This document shows positions 36,454 through 45,174 of a stretch of 64,000 bases of DNA, one piece after another. Position 1 is the stretch's first letter. Every line of letters begins with the position of its first letter. Both the position numbers and the translations under genes were made by a program. The notes below the pieces were generated by a model. It was not told the DNA's origin. It saw only the letters and a list, made by a program, of their open reading frames with translations, and searched no databases. This stretch comes from Kitasatospora sp. GAS204B (GTDB taxonomy: Bacteria > Actinomycetota > Actinomycetes > Streptomycetales > Streptomycetaceae). The stretch spans positions 186,001-250,000 of the forward strand of contig NZ_JARZAG010000005.1 in assembly GCF_029892155.1 (NCBI RefSeq), read 5' to 3'.

Positions 36454-37500
36454 TCAGTGCCGCGCGTCCCGCCAGAGCCGCGCCGTCAGCTCCCCCGCGC
36501 CACCGGGCCGCGCCTGGCGGAACGCCGTGCCGGCCCACAGGTGCATGGTCTGCGTGTCCCCGCGCCCGGTGGCCGCGGCGCGCAGCGGGGCGGTGAGGTG
36601 GTGCACCTCGGGGTAGGCGTGCGGGGCCTGGTCGGCGTGACGGTCGGTGAAGGAGTTCCGCAGGCCTCGGGCCACCCGGCCGGTGAAGGCGCGGGTGCGG
36701 ACGGTCTCGGTGAAGGCGGGATCGGCGAGGGCGGCGCGGTGCGGGGCGGAGGTGCCGGCCTCGTCGGTGAGCAGGTAGGCGGTCCCGAGCTGGACGGCGG
36801 CGGCGCCGGTGGCGAGCGCCGCGGCGATCCGGGGGCCGTCGCCGAGCCCGCCGGCCGCGATCAGCGGCAGGTCGGCGGTGACCCGGACCCGCGCCAGCAG
36901 GTCGAGCAGGGGCAGGTCGCGCAACGGCTCGGTGCCCCGCTCGGCCTTGACGGTGTGCGTGCCGCGGTGCCCACCGGCCTCGGGACCCTGCACGCAGAGC
37001 CCGTCCAGGCCCAGTTCGGCCGCCACCCGGGCCTCGGCCACGCTGGTCACGGTGGCCACCTGAGCCGTGCCGGCCGCCCGCAGTGCGCCCGCCTCCTGAC
37101 GAGTCGGCAGGCCGAAGGTGTAGGAGACCACCGGGACCGGGTCGGCGAGCAGCGCGGCGATCTTGGCCGCCCAGTCCTCGTCGTCCGGCGCGATCCGCTC
37201 GGGCAACGTGACGTCCCAGCGCTCGGCCTCGGGCAGCAGTTCGGCACGGTAGGCGGGCAGCGCGGCGAGCTCGGCCGGGTCGGTGGCGGTCGGCACGAAG
37301 AGATTCACGCCGAACGGGCGGTCCGTCAACTCGCGGGTGCGGGCGATCTGCTCGGCCATGGCAGCCGCCGTCCGGTAGCCGGCGGCCAGGTAGCCGAGCC
37401 CGCCGGCGGCGTTCACGGCGGCGACCAGTTCGGGGGTGGAGGCGCCGCCGGCCATCGGGGCGGCGATGATCGGCAGGGCCAGCTCGTCGAGAGTGAACAC
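36454..37500 (-). CDS. Nitronate monooxygenase-like FMN enzyme
   Basis: The 348-aa TIM-barrel flavoprotein belongs to the nitronate monooxygenase/2-nitropropane dioxygenase family. It shows PIIAAPMAGGASTPELVAAVNAAGGLGYLAAGY at the FMN-binding N-terminus (cited here as two contiguous motifs), catalytic-region CVQGPEAGGHRG, and the phosphate-binding AAGGLGDGPRIAAALATGA. Members oxidise alkyl nitronates to aldehyde and nitrite. The start is GTG at 37500. TACAGT ends 6 bases before it on the minus strand, so the mRNA may be leaderless. The gene stands alone. Confidence 0.87.
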   Translation of the reverse strand: MFTLDELALPIIAAPMAGGASTPELVAAVNAAGGLGYLAAGYRTAAAMAEQIARTRELTDRPFGVNLFVPTATDPAELAALPAYRAELLPEAERWDVTLPERIAPDDEDWAAKIAALLADPVPVVSYTFGLPTRQEAGALRAAGTAQVATVTSVAEARVAAELGLDGLCVQGPEAGGHRGTHTVKAERGTEPLRDLPLLDLLARVRVTADLPLIAAGGLGDGPRIAAALATGAAAVQLGTAYLLTDEAGTSAPHRAALADPAFTETVRTRAFTGRVARGLRNSFTDRHADQAPHAYPEVHHLTAPLRAAATGRGDTQTMHLWAGTAFRQARPGGAGELTARLWRDARH

Positions 37501-37657
37501 GGCTCCACTGTACGGCGGCAGTGATCGTCGTCCGAGACGCCTTCGACAGGCCCTGGGGCCGAGCGGAGTAACTCCCCAGGCCGACCCGTGGCGGCCGTGC
37601 ATAACTTCGTGATCGAACGACGACGTTCACCCACCACCCTCCCACCGGAGTACCCCG

Positions 37658-38587
37658 ATGCGGATCCCCGCCCTCCTCACGGCTGCCCTGCTGCTGCCGC
37701 TCCCCCTCGCCCAGACGGCTGCGGCCGCCGCCGTCCCCCGACTGCACGGCGCGAGCCACGGCCCGGCCCTGCGCGGCGCCACCACCACCGCCGGCCACCG
37801 CTCGACGTTCGCCAAGGACCTCAGCGTGCAGGTCAGCCCGCCGTCCTTCCCGACCGCCCCCGGCGCGGTCGGGAAGGTGCTGGTGACCATCTGCAACAAC
37901 GGCACCGAGACCCCCACCTCCGCGACGCTGGTCGTCAACGGCCCGGCCAATCCGGGGCTCACGCTGGTCCCCGGCCCGTTCCAGTCGGGACCGGTCGACG
38001 GCGGCTGGAACTGGACCCGCTTCCCGGTCGCGCAGAACCTGAAGCCGGCCAGCTGCGAGACCGACACGATCTTCGCCAACACGATCAGCACCACGCCGGG
38101 GCCGGCCGGCTACCCCGGCGGCACCGCCGTGGTGACCTGGGACCCGAGCCAGAACCCGAACGACAACTCCACCACCTGGAGCTTCGACACCTCGGCCCCG
38201 GTGAACAACGCGGTGCTGGAACTGGTCCGTCCCCCCAAGCCCGCCGCCCCCGGCAACCCGGCCGACTTCGAGGTGCTGGAGCGCAACCTCGGCCCCTCCA
38301 GCGGCTATCCGGTGCCGGGCAAGGTGGTGGCGACGCTGCCGGCCGGCTCGAAGTTCCTGAGCAGCGCGCCCGACTACCGGCCGTGCGCGATCTCGGCCGA
38401 CGGCACCACGGCGACCTGCGACGACGACGTGCTCAACACCTGGGCCAACGTCAACCGGGGCTTCGCGCTCCAGGTGGACCCGCACGCGACGCCGGGGACC
38501 AGCATCCCGGTGACGGTCACTCAGCTGGCGCCGGGCAACCCGGCCCCGCACCGGTTCACGCTGACCGTGCTGATCCCGGTCTGCTGA
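37658..38587 (+). CDS. Secreted protein of unknown function with DUF11-like segment
   Basis: The 309-aa protein has a signal peptide (MRIPALLTAALLLPLPLAQ, cleavage near residues 25-28). A beta-rich body follows, and the part from about residue 200 resembles bacterial DUF11-type beta-sandwich repeats (DFEVLERNLGPSSG, VVATLPAGSKFLSS). Four Cys may form disulfides. There is no cell-wall sorting motif or membrane anchor at the end. GGAG lies 8 bases before the ATG. Function is unknown. Confidence 0.65.
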   Translation: MRIPALLTAALLLPLPLAQTAAAAAVPRLHGASHGPALRGATTTAGHRSTFAKDLSVQVSPPSFPTAPGAVGKVLVTICNNGTETPTSATLVVNGPANPGLTLVPGPFQSGPVDGGWNWTRFPVAQNLKPASCETDTIFANTISTTPGPAGYPGGTAVVTWDPSQNPNDNSTTWSFDTSAPVNNAVLELVRPPKPAAPGNPADFEVLERNLGPSSGYPVPGKVVATLPAGSKFLSSAPDYRPCAISADGTTATCDDDVLNTWANVNRGFALQVDPHATPGTSIPVTVTQLAPGNPAPHRFTLTVLIPVC

Positions 38588-38619
38588 TCAACCCACCGAG
38601 TCGCCCCCAGGGGCACTGA

Positions 38620-38657
38620 ACGGCCCGCATCAGATTCTGCTGATGCGGGCCGTTTCG
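38620..38657 (+). terminator. Terminator hairpin, 14-bp stem
   Basis: ACGGCCCGCATCAG and CTGATGCGGGCCGT pair perfectly around ATTCTG and are followed by TTCGT. It lies 33 bases downstream of the secreted-protein gene. Confidence 0.85.
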
Positions 38658-38816
38658 TCAGCAGATCGTCCCGCTGATCGATGACGTCTCCGTAAAATCT
38701 GTCGACTTGTCATGTCCGAGGTATGGACGGTTCGCGAAGCAGCTGGTTGGGTTGCGCGCGGCACCACGTAGGTCCTCCGATTCCCGCGCGACCCCCACCT
38801 TCGGGAAGGACTCCCC

Positions 38817-39764
38817 ATGCCCATCCGCTCCCTCGCCGCCGCCGGCGCCGCCCTCGGCGCCGCCGCACTCGCCACGGCCACCCTCGGATTCGCGGGTCCG
38901 GCCTCGGCCGGCGTCAGCCACTTCGGCGTCAAGCCGCTGCACCCGGGCGCGCACGCCCAGGCGGCGACGGCGACCTCCACCAACACCCTGTCGGTCGACT
39001 CCAACGGCACCCAGGGCGTGGTCTCGCCGACTCCGAAGGTCTACCTGGTCTTCTGGGGTTCGCAGTGGTCGAAGAGCGACCCGGCCGGAGTGGCGCCCGA
39101 CATGCAGGCCATGTTCAAGGGCCTCTACGGCAGCCAGGACACCTGGGGCACCATCCTCGACCAGTACTGCGAAGGCGTCGCGAAGGGCACCAGCACCTGC
39201 GGCACCAAGGGCACCCACGTCCAGCACCCGACCAGTTCCCCGCTGGCCGGCGTCTGGTTCGACAACGCGGCCGCCGAGCCGACCAGCGCCACCGCCGCGC
39301 AGCTGGCCGCCGAAGCGGTCAAGGCCGCCGGGCACTTCGGCAACAAGACCCAGGCGCCGAACCTGAACGCCCAGTACGTGATCCTCTCCGACACCGGCAT
39401 GCACCCGGACGGCTTCCCGAGCAGCGGCTTCTGCGCCTGGCACGACTTCACCACCTCGGCGTCGTACGGCAAGATCGCCTACACCAACATGCCCTACGTC
39501 CCGGACACCGGCGTCGACGGCTGCACCACGCTGACCGACGGCCGCGCGCTGTCCGGCATCGAGTCGACCGAGACGCACGAGTACGCGGAGACGGTGACCG
39601 ACTTCTGGCCCAGCATCGGCTGGAACGGCACCAACGGTGAAATCGGCGACGAGTGCGAGAACATGGACGCCTTCGTCAAGCTGAGCACCGGCAGCTTCGA
39701 CCTGCAGGGCCTCTGGTCCAACTCGGCCAACGCCTGCGTGACCTCGACGGCCGCCAAGCACTGA
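38817..39764 (+). CDS. Secreted putative zinc-dependent hydrolase-like protein
   Basis: The 315-aa protein has a signal peptide (cleavage near PASAG, residue 32). The C-terminal half contains THEYAETVTDFWP followed by GEIGDECEN. The HExxE-like pattern followed by a Glu/Cys motif occurs in a poorly characterised group of secreted bacterial and fungal proteins and suggests a metal site. About seven Cys are present. No protease activity is proven for this group. AAGGA lies 7 bases before the ATG at 38817. The gene is monocistronic, between two hairpins. Confidence 0.68.
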   Translation: MPIRSLAAAGAALGAAALATATLGFAGPASAGVSHFGVKPLHPGAHAQAATATSTNTLSVDSNGTQGVVSPTPKVYLVFWGSQWSKSDPAGVAPDMQAMFKGLYGSQDTWGTILDQYCEGVAKGTSTCGTKGTHVQHPTSSPLAGVWFDNAAAEPTSATAAQLAAEAVKAAGHFGNKTQAPNLNAQYVILSDTGMHPDGFPSSGFCAWHDFTTSASYGKIAYTNMPYVPDTGVDGCTTLTDGRALSGIESTETHEYAETVTDFWPSIGWNGTNGEIGDECENMDAFVKLSTGSFDLQGLWSNSANACVTSTAAKH

Positions 39765-39784
39765 CCGCCACCCCGCCCCACACT

Positions 39785-39827
39785 CCGGGTGGCCCGGCCT
39801 GACGTACGGTCAGGCCGGGCCACCCGG
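39785..39827. terminator. Bidirectional terminator, 19-bp perfect stem
   Basis: CCGGGTGGCCCGGCCTGAC pairs with GTCAGGCCGGGCCACCCGG around 5 bases. It lies between the convergent secreted-protein and lacI-family genes. Confidence 0.85.
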
Positions 39828-39844
39828 CCAGCAGTTCCCACAGA

Positions 39845-39873
39845 AGGGCCGGACCCGTGCCGGATCCGGCCCT
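39845..39873. terminator. Second hairpin of the same intergenic region
   Basis: AGGGCCGGA and TCCGGCCCT form a 9-bp stem about 17 bases beyond the main terminator, making a tandem pair between convergent genes. Confidence 0.6.
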
Positions 39874-39948
39874 CACCGCACCTCGCCTCGCCCTCTCGCA
39901 CCTCGCCTCATCGCGCGCAGAGCCGACCGAACGGCGAGCCCGGCAGCA

Positions 39949-40956
39949 CTACTTGGGCGCCGGTCCGGTCGAGCCGCGCACGACCAGCTCCGGCTCGAAG
40001 AGCAGCTCGTCGTGGGTGACCTTAGCGCCGGCCAACTCGCCGATCAGCAGCCCGACCGCCGCGCGCCCCATCGCCTCGATGGGTTGCCGGATCGTGGTCA
40101 GCGGCGGATCCGTGCAGGTCATGAAGGACGAGTCGTCGTAGCCGACGATCGACACGTCGCCCGGCACGTCCATCCCGCGGCGGCGAGCCGCCCGCACGGC
40201 GCCCAGGGCCAGCGGGTCGGAGGCGCAGACGATGGCGGTGACGCCGCGCCCGAGCAGCCGCGCCGCGGCGGCCTGACCGCCCTCCAGCGAGAACAGCGCG
40301 TGCTCGACGTCAGCCTCGCCGAGCTCCAGCCCGGCCCGGCCGAGGGCCGGCCCCGCGGCCGCCAGCTTGCGCCGTGAGGGCATGTGATCGGGCGGGCCGA
40401 GCACCAGGCCGATCCGCCGGTGCCCGAGCGAGACCAGGTGCCCGACCGCCTGCTCGACCGCCACCGCGTCGTCGCAACTGACCTGCGGGAAGCCGAGTTC
40501 CGGGATCGCGGCGTTCATCAGCACGGTCGGCAGGCCTCGCTGGGAGAGCAACTCGTAGTGCTCGTGCACGGATTCGGCCTGCGCGTAGAGCCCACCGAAG
40601 AAGACCACGCCCGATACCTGCTGCTGGAGCAGCAGTTCGACGTAGTCGGCCTCGGAGACGCCGCCCGCGGTCTGCGTGCAGAGCACCGGGGTGAAGCCCT
40701 GCTGCGCCAGCGCACCGCTGACCACCTCGGCGAAGGCGGGGAAGATCGGGTTCTGCAGCTCCGGCAGCACCAGCCCGACCAGCCGCGAGCGTTCGCCGCG
40801 CAGTTGGGTCGGACGCTCGTAGCCGAGCACGTCCAAGGCGGTCAGCACCGCGCCACGGGTCTGCTCGGAGACGCCGGGTTTGCCGTTGAGCACCCGGCTG
40901 ACCGTCGCCTCACTCACCCCGACCTTCTTGGCCACCTCGGCAAGTCGTCGTGTCAT
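39949..40956 (-). CDS. LacI-family transcriptional regulator
   Basis: The 335-aa repressor has an N-terminal helix-turn-helix (RLAEVAKKVGVSEATVSRVLNG, read as AKKVGVSEATVSRVLNG) and the hinge helix region ALDVLGYERP. The periplasmic-binding-protein-like effector domain (about 65-330) includes VGLVLPELQNPIF, VVFFGGLYAQ and SIVGYDDSSFMTCTDPPLTTIRQ. Effectors in this family are usually sugars. The ATG at 40956 gives the canonical start. It diverges from the GH87-like glycanase gene across a 391-bp region with several CTTGC palindromes, so it probably controls that gene and itself. Confidence 0.92.
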   Translation of the reverse strand: MTRRLAEVAKKVGVSEATVSRVLNGKPGVSEQTRGAVLTALDVLGYERPTQLRGERSRLVGLVLPELQNPIFPAFAEVVSGALAQQGFTPVLCTQTAGGVSEADYVELLLQQQVSGVVFFGGLYAQAESVHEHYELLSQRGLPTVLMNAAIPELGFPQVSCDDAVAVEQAVGHLVSLGHRRIGLVLGPPDHMPSRRKLAAAGPALGRAGLELGEADVEHALFSLEGGQAAAARLLGRGVTAIVCASDPLALGAVRAARRRGMDVPGDVSIVGYDDSSFMTCTDPPLTTIRQPIEAMGRAAVGLLIGELAGAKVTHDELLFEPELVVRGSTGPAPK

Positions 40957-40988
40957 GGCGACCAGCCTAGGGCATCCACCGCAACCCG

Positions 40989-41121
40989 CTTGCTTCTTCT
41001 TGCAAAAATCCAGCACCGCTTGCCGCAAGCGATCTGCCGCATTTGGCGGGGAAAACGGCCGGCGGGCTGACTCGGCCCACTTCAGATCTTGCAAGTGAAC
41101 GTCGCGATTCGACAGTCTTGC
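40989..41121. promoter_or_regulatory. Cluster of CTTGC/GCAAG operator-like elements
   Basis: The 391-bp lacI-glycanase gap contains CTTGC at 40989-40993, CTTGCAA at 40999-41005, the perfect palindrome CGCTTGC-C-GCAAGCG at 41017-41031, CTTGCAAG at 41088-41095 and CTTGC at 41117-41121. CTTGC-type palindromes are operators of streptomycete LacI-family (MalR-like) repressors. Promoters were not resolved; the rest of the gap up to 41347 is C-rich with no gene. Confidence 0.6.
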
Positions 41122-41347
41122 GTCTAGATATTGCACGCACGTGTCAGAGCAGTTACGGTTCCCCTCGCGTCGGCACCATGTCCGCCCGCTCACCCAAGCC
41201 CGCGGACCACCTCGCCGCTCTGCCACGCACGGACCCAGCGAGGCGCATTCCCCGCCCCACTCCCCCACCCCACCACATCCCGCCCCGCTCGCCCGGCGGT
41301 GGTGCCGACCGCGCTCACTGGCATGTCCATGCTGAATGGAGCAAGAG

Positions 41348-44300
41348 ATGTTCCACCCCATCAGGAACCTGACCCGAGACCTGAGACGAGCGCTCGCCCC
41401 GGCGGTCGTCACCACGCTGCTGGCCGCCACCGGCGTCCTGGCGGTGGCGAACCAGCCGGCCTGGGCCACCACCACCGCCTCCACGACCACCGCCGCCGCC
41501 ACGAGCACCGCCGCCGCCACGGCCACCGGAGGCAGCGGCGCAAGCCTGCCGTACGTCGAGGTGCAGGCCGAGAACTCCGCCACCAACGGCACTGTCATCG
41601 GCCCGAGTTACACCCAGGGCCAGCTCGCCGACGAGGCGTCGGGGCGCAAGGCCGTGACGCTGCAGGGCAGCGGCCAGTACGTCTCGTTCACCACACCGGT
41701 GGCGACCAACTCGATCGACTTCCGGTACAGCATCCCGGACACCTCGGACGGGTCGGTCTACACCGCGCCGCTGTCGCTCTACATCAACGGCACCAAACAG
41801 AGCGACTTCACCCTGACCAACGCCTACAGCTGGTTCTACGGCGGCTACCCGTTCACCAACACCCCCGGCAGCAACCCGCACCACTTCTTCGACGAGACGC
41901 ACCGCCTGCTCCCGACCAGCTATCCGGCCGGCACCACCTTCAAGCTCCAGGTCGACCCGGGGGACACCGCGTCCTCCTACACGATCGACTTCGCCGACTT
42001 CGAGCAGGTCGGCCCGGCCCTGACACAGCCCGCGGGCTCGGTCTCGGTGACCAGCGAGGGCGCCGACGCGACCGGCGTGAACGACGCGACCAGCGCGTTC
42101 AACGCGGCGATCAGCGCGGCCGGCGCCGGCGGCACGGTGTGGATCCCGCCGGGCACGTTCAACATCCCGGGCCACATCAGCGTGAACAACGTGACGATCG
42201 CGGGCGCCGGCATGTGGTACTCGACCGTCACCGGTTCGGCCCCCGGCTTCTACGGCAACTCGGCGCCCTCGCCGAGCAGCAACGTGCACCTGCAGAACTT
42301 CGCGATCTTCGGCAACGTCCAGGACCGCAACGACGGCGCCCAGGTCAACGGCATCGGCGGCGCGTTGAGCGCCTCGACCGTCTCGAACCTGTGGATCGAG
42401 CACGACAAGGTCGGCGCCTGGATGGACGGGCCGATGGACAAGCTGACCTTCAGCGGCATGCGGATCCGCGACACCACCGCGGACGGCATCAACTTCCACG
42501 GCGGCGTCACCAACTCCACCGTCACCAACAGCGATATCCGCAACACCGGTGACGACGGCATCGCCACCTGGGCGGACTCCAGCATCGGCGCCGACGCCAA
42601 CGACACCATCTCCAACAACACGGTGCAGTTGCAGATGCTCGCCAACGGGATCGCGATCTACGGCGGCCACGACAACACCGTCACCGGCAACCTGGTCCAG
42701 GACAGCGGGATCACCCAGGGCGGCGGCATCCAGGTCGGGCAGCGCTTCACGTCCACCCCGGTCGGCACCACCACCATCTCGAACAACACCCTGATCCGGG
42801 ACGGCGACCTCGACCCGAACTGGCAGTTCGGCGTCGGCGCGCTCTGGTTCGACGGCAGCCAGGGGTCGATCACCGGACCGATCAACGTGAGCAACGCGCT
42901 GATCGAGCAGAGCCCGTACGAGGCCGTGCAGTGGGTCGAGGGCACCATCAGCGGGGTCTCGCTCGACAACGTGACCATCGCCGGCACCGGAACCTTCGCG
43001 CTGCAGGAGCAGACCGGGGGCGCGGCGAGCTTCAGCAACGTCACCGCGAGCGGCGTGGGCGCGTCCTCGCCGGTCTACAACTGCGAGGGCGGGAACTTCA
43101 CGGTCACCGACGGCGGCGGAAACTCGGGCATCAGCGGCACGCCGCTCTGCGGCCCGTGGCCCGCCCCGGTCTACCCGCCCTACCCGGCCACCGGCGTGAC
43201 CGCCACCCCTGGCGCGCTCAACTTCGGCTCGGTGGCGACCGGTTCGACCGGCGCCGCGCAGAGCGTGACGGTCAGCAACCCGACTGGTTCGGCCGCCGCC
43301 GTCGCCTCGATCGCCACCAGCGGCGACTTCGCGCAGCGCAACACCTGCGGCTCCAGCATCGCGGCGAACGGCTCGTGCACGGTCAACGTGACCTTCACGC
43401 CGACCGCGACGGGCGCCCGCAGCGGCACCCTGACCGTCAACGCCGGTGGGAACACCGACACCGTCAGCCTCTCCGGCACCGGCACCGCGCCCGGCCCGGT
43501 GCTGAACGCCGCCCCGGCGAGCCTGTCGTTCGCCGGCACCGTGGTCGGCTCCTCGACCGCCGCCCAGGCCGTGACGGTGACCAACTCGGGCACCACCTCG
43601 GCGAGCGTCTCCGGCGTCGCGGCGACCGGTGACTTCAGCCAGACCAACAACTGCTCGACCGTCGCGGTGGGTGCGTCCTGCACCGTGAACGTCACCTTCA
43701 CCCCCACCGCGGGCGGCTCGCGCACCGGCAGTCTGACCATCACCGGCAGCGCGAACAACAGCCCGACCACCGTCGCGCTGACCGGCAGCGGCATCGACAG
43801 CAGCACCGACATCGCGGCCGGCCGGCCGGCTGCGGCGAGTTCGGCGAACAGCCCCTACGTCGCCGCCAACCTCACCGACCCGGATCCGTCGACCTACTGG
43901 GAGAGCCAGAACGGCTCGTTCCCGCAGTGGGCCCAGGTCGACCTCGGCCAGAGCTTCCGGATCGGCAAGGTCGTCCTCAAGCTGCCGCCGTCCACCGCTT
44001 GGGCCACCCGCACCCAGACCCTGTCGCTGCTGGGTTCGACGGACGGCTCCACCTTCTCGACGATCGTCGGCTCGGCCGGGTACACCTTCGACCCGAACGC
44101 CAACAACAACACGGTGACCATCACCTTCAACGCCACCACGGCCCGCTACGTGCGGGCGAACATCACGGCGAACACCGGATGGGCCGCCGGTCAGCTCTCC
44201 GACTTCGAGGTGTTCCCGAGCGGCGGCGGCACCAACTCGGCCACGCTGGCGGCCAACCCGAGCTCGCTGGCCTTCGGCGGACAGACGGTCGGCACCGGCA

Positions 44301-44971
44301 GCGGCGCGCAGACCGTCACGGTCAGCAACACCGGCACCGCGGCCGCCACCGTCTCCGGCATCACCGCCACCGGTGACTTCGCGCAGAGCAACACCTGCGG
44401 CGCCTCGATCGCACCGAGCGCGTCCTGCACGGTCAGCGTCACCTTCACGCCGACCGCCACCGGCACCCGCACGGGCAGCGTCACGGTCAACGGCAGCGCG
44501 GGCAACAGCCCGCTCACCATCGGCCTGACCGGGAGCGGGAACCCGTCCTCGACCACCAACCTGGCGCTGGGCGCGACCATGACCGCCAGCGGCTACACCC
44601 AGACCTACGTGCCGTCCAACACCAACGACGGCAACACCAGCAGCTACTGGGAGAGCACCGACAACGCCTTCCCGCAGTGGCTCCAGGCGGACCTGGGCAC
44701 GAGCCAGCAGCTCGGCTCGATCACCCTTGACCTGCCGCCGTCCACCGCCTGGGCCGCCCGCACCCAGACCCTGAGCGTGCTGGGCTCCACCGACGGCAAC
44801 ACCTGGACGACGCTGGTCGGCTCCGCCAACTACACCTTCGATCCGGCGACCGGAAACTCCGTCGGCATCACGCTGCCAAGCGGAACCGACGACCGCTACC
44901 TGCGGCTCAACTTCACCGCGAACACCGGCTGGCCGGCCGGGCAGATCTCCGAGTTCCAGATCTTCGACTGA
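41348..44971 (+). CDS. Secreted multidomain GH87-like (alpha-1,3-glucanase/mycodextranase) glycanase
   Basis: The 1207-aa protein has a signal peptide ending near QPAWA, a Thr/Ala linker, a CBM6/35-like module (about 66-220), and a right-handed beta-helix domain (about 227-610) resembling GH87. The helix contains ADATGVNDATSAFNAAI, VWIPPGTFNIPG, DTTADGINFHGG and NTGDDGIATWAD (Asp402-Asp403, probable catalytic region). Then come two HYDIN/choice-of-anchor-D repeats (616-714, 717-814), a discoidin/CBM32 domain (817-955), a third HYDIN repeat (964-1062) and a second CBM32 (1067-1207). A pectate-lyase-3-type assignment is the main alternative. GGAG is 6 bases before the ATG at 41348. Expected role: degradation of fungal cell-wall alpha-1,3-glucan, probably under the divergent LacI regulator. 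Confidence 0.78.
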   Translation: MFHPIRNLTRDLRRALAPAVVTTLLAATGVLAVANQPAWATTTASTTTAAATSTAAATATGGSGASLPYVEVQAENSATNGTVIGPSYTQGQLADEASGRKAVTLQGSGQYVSFTTPVATNSIDFRYSIPDTSDGSVYTAPLSLYINGTKQSDFTLTNAYSWFYGGYPFTNTPGSNPHHFFDETHRLLPTSYPAGTTFKLQVDPGDTASSYTIDFADFEQVGPALTQPAGSVSVTSEGADATGVNDATSAFNAAISAAGAGGTVWIPPGTFNIPGHISVNNVTIAGAGMWYSTVTGSAPGFYGNSAPSPSSNVHLQNFAIFGNVQDRNDGAQVNGIGGALSASTVSNLWIEHDKVGAWMDGPMDKLTFSGMRIRDTTADGINFHGGVTNSTVTNSDIRNTGDDGIATWADSSIGADANDTISNNTVQLQMLANGIAIYGGHDNTVTGNLVQDSGITQGGGIQVGQRFTSTPVGTTTISNNTLIRDGDLDPNWQFGVGALWFDGSQGSITGPINVSNALIEQSPYEAVQWVEGTISGVSLDNVTIAGTGTFALQEQTGGAASFSNVTASGVGASSPVYNCEGGNFTVTDGGGNSGISGTPLCGPWPAPVYPPYPATGVTATPGALNFGSVATGSTGAAQSVTVSNPTGSAAAVASIATSGDFAQRNTCGSSIAANGSCTVNVTFTPTATGARSGTLTVNAGGNTDTVSLSGTGTAPGPVLNAAPASLSFAGTVVGSSTAAQAVTVTNSGTTSASVSGVAATGDFSQTNNCSTVAVGASCTVNVTFTPTAGGSRTGSLTITGSANNSPTTVALTGSGIDSSTDIAAGRPAAASSANSPYVAANLTDPDPSTYWESQNGSFPQWAQVDLGQSFRIGKVVLKLPPSTAWATRTQTLSLLGSTDGSTFSTIVGSAGYTFDPNANNNTVTITFNATTARYVRANITANTGWAAGQLSDFEVFPSGGGTNSATLAANPSSLAFGGQTVGTGSGAQTVTVSNTGTAAATVSGITATGDFAQSNTCGASIAPSASCTVSVTFTPTATGTRTGSVTVNGSAGNSPLTIGLTGSGNPSSTTNLALGATMTASGYTQTYVPSNTNDGNTSSYWESTDNAFPQWLQADLGTSQQLGSITLDLPPSTAWAARTQTLSVLGSTDGNTWTTLVGSANYTFDPATGNSVGITLPSGTDDRYLRLNFTANTGWPAGQISEFQIFD

Positions 44972-45051
44972 CCGGCTACTGAACCGGCTCACTGGGCGGT
45001 TCAGGAGGAAGGGGGTGGGGCCGTCGCTACGTGCGGCGGCCCCCACCGCTG

Positions 45052-45099
45052 TGGAGGTGACTCTGGGAGTGGCTCCGGGAGTGATTCTGGGAGTGGCTA
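45052..45099 (+). repeat. Four 12-bp direct repeats upstream of yceI-like gene
   Basis: TGGAGGTGACTC, TGGGAGTGGCTC, CGGGAGTGATTC and TGGGAGTGGCTA follow one another without spacing. They lie 75-123 bases before the YceI start. A 12-base period is close to one helical turn, so stacked protein binding is possible. The 203-bp gap also holds an imperfect hairpin at about 45013-45048 that may terminate the glycanase mRNA. Confidence 0.65.
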
Positions 45100-45125
45100 T
45101 AGGCTGCGGAAAAGTAAGGAGATAT

Positions 45126-45137
45126 GCTATTGATAGC
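45126..45137. promoter_or_regulatory. GCTAT-TG-ATAGC inverted repeat
   Basis: A 12-base palindrome with a 2-base centre lies 38 bases before the YceI ATG, in an AT-richer island preceded by AAGGAG. It resembles a small MarR- or TetR-type operator, but no regulator is adjacent. Confidence 0.4.
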
Positions 45138-45174
45138 TACAAGCAAAATGTCACCTCCTGAAGGCGTGATCGCC

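Noticed and set aside
41315..45046. 1243-codon open frame on the minus strand opposite the secreted glycanase
   Set aside because: It is an antisense by-product of GC-rich codon bias. Its translation is Gly/Arg/Val/Asp-rich with no domain, while the plus strand encodes a signal peptide and recognisable modules.
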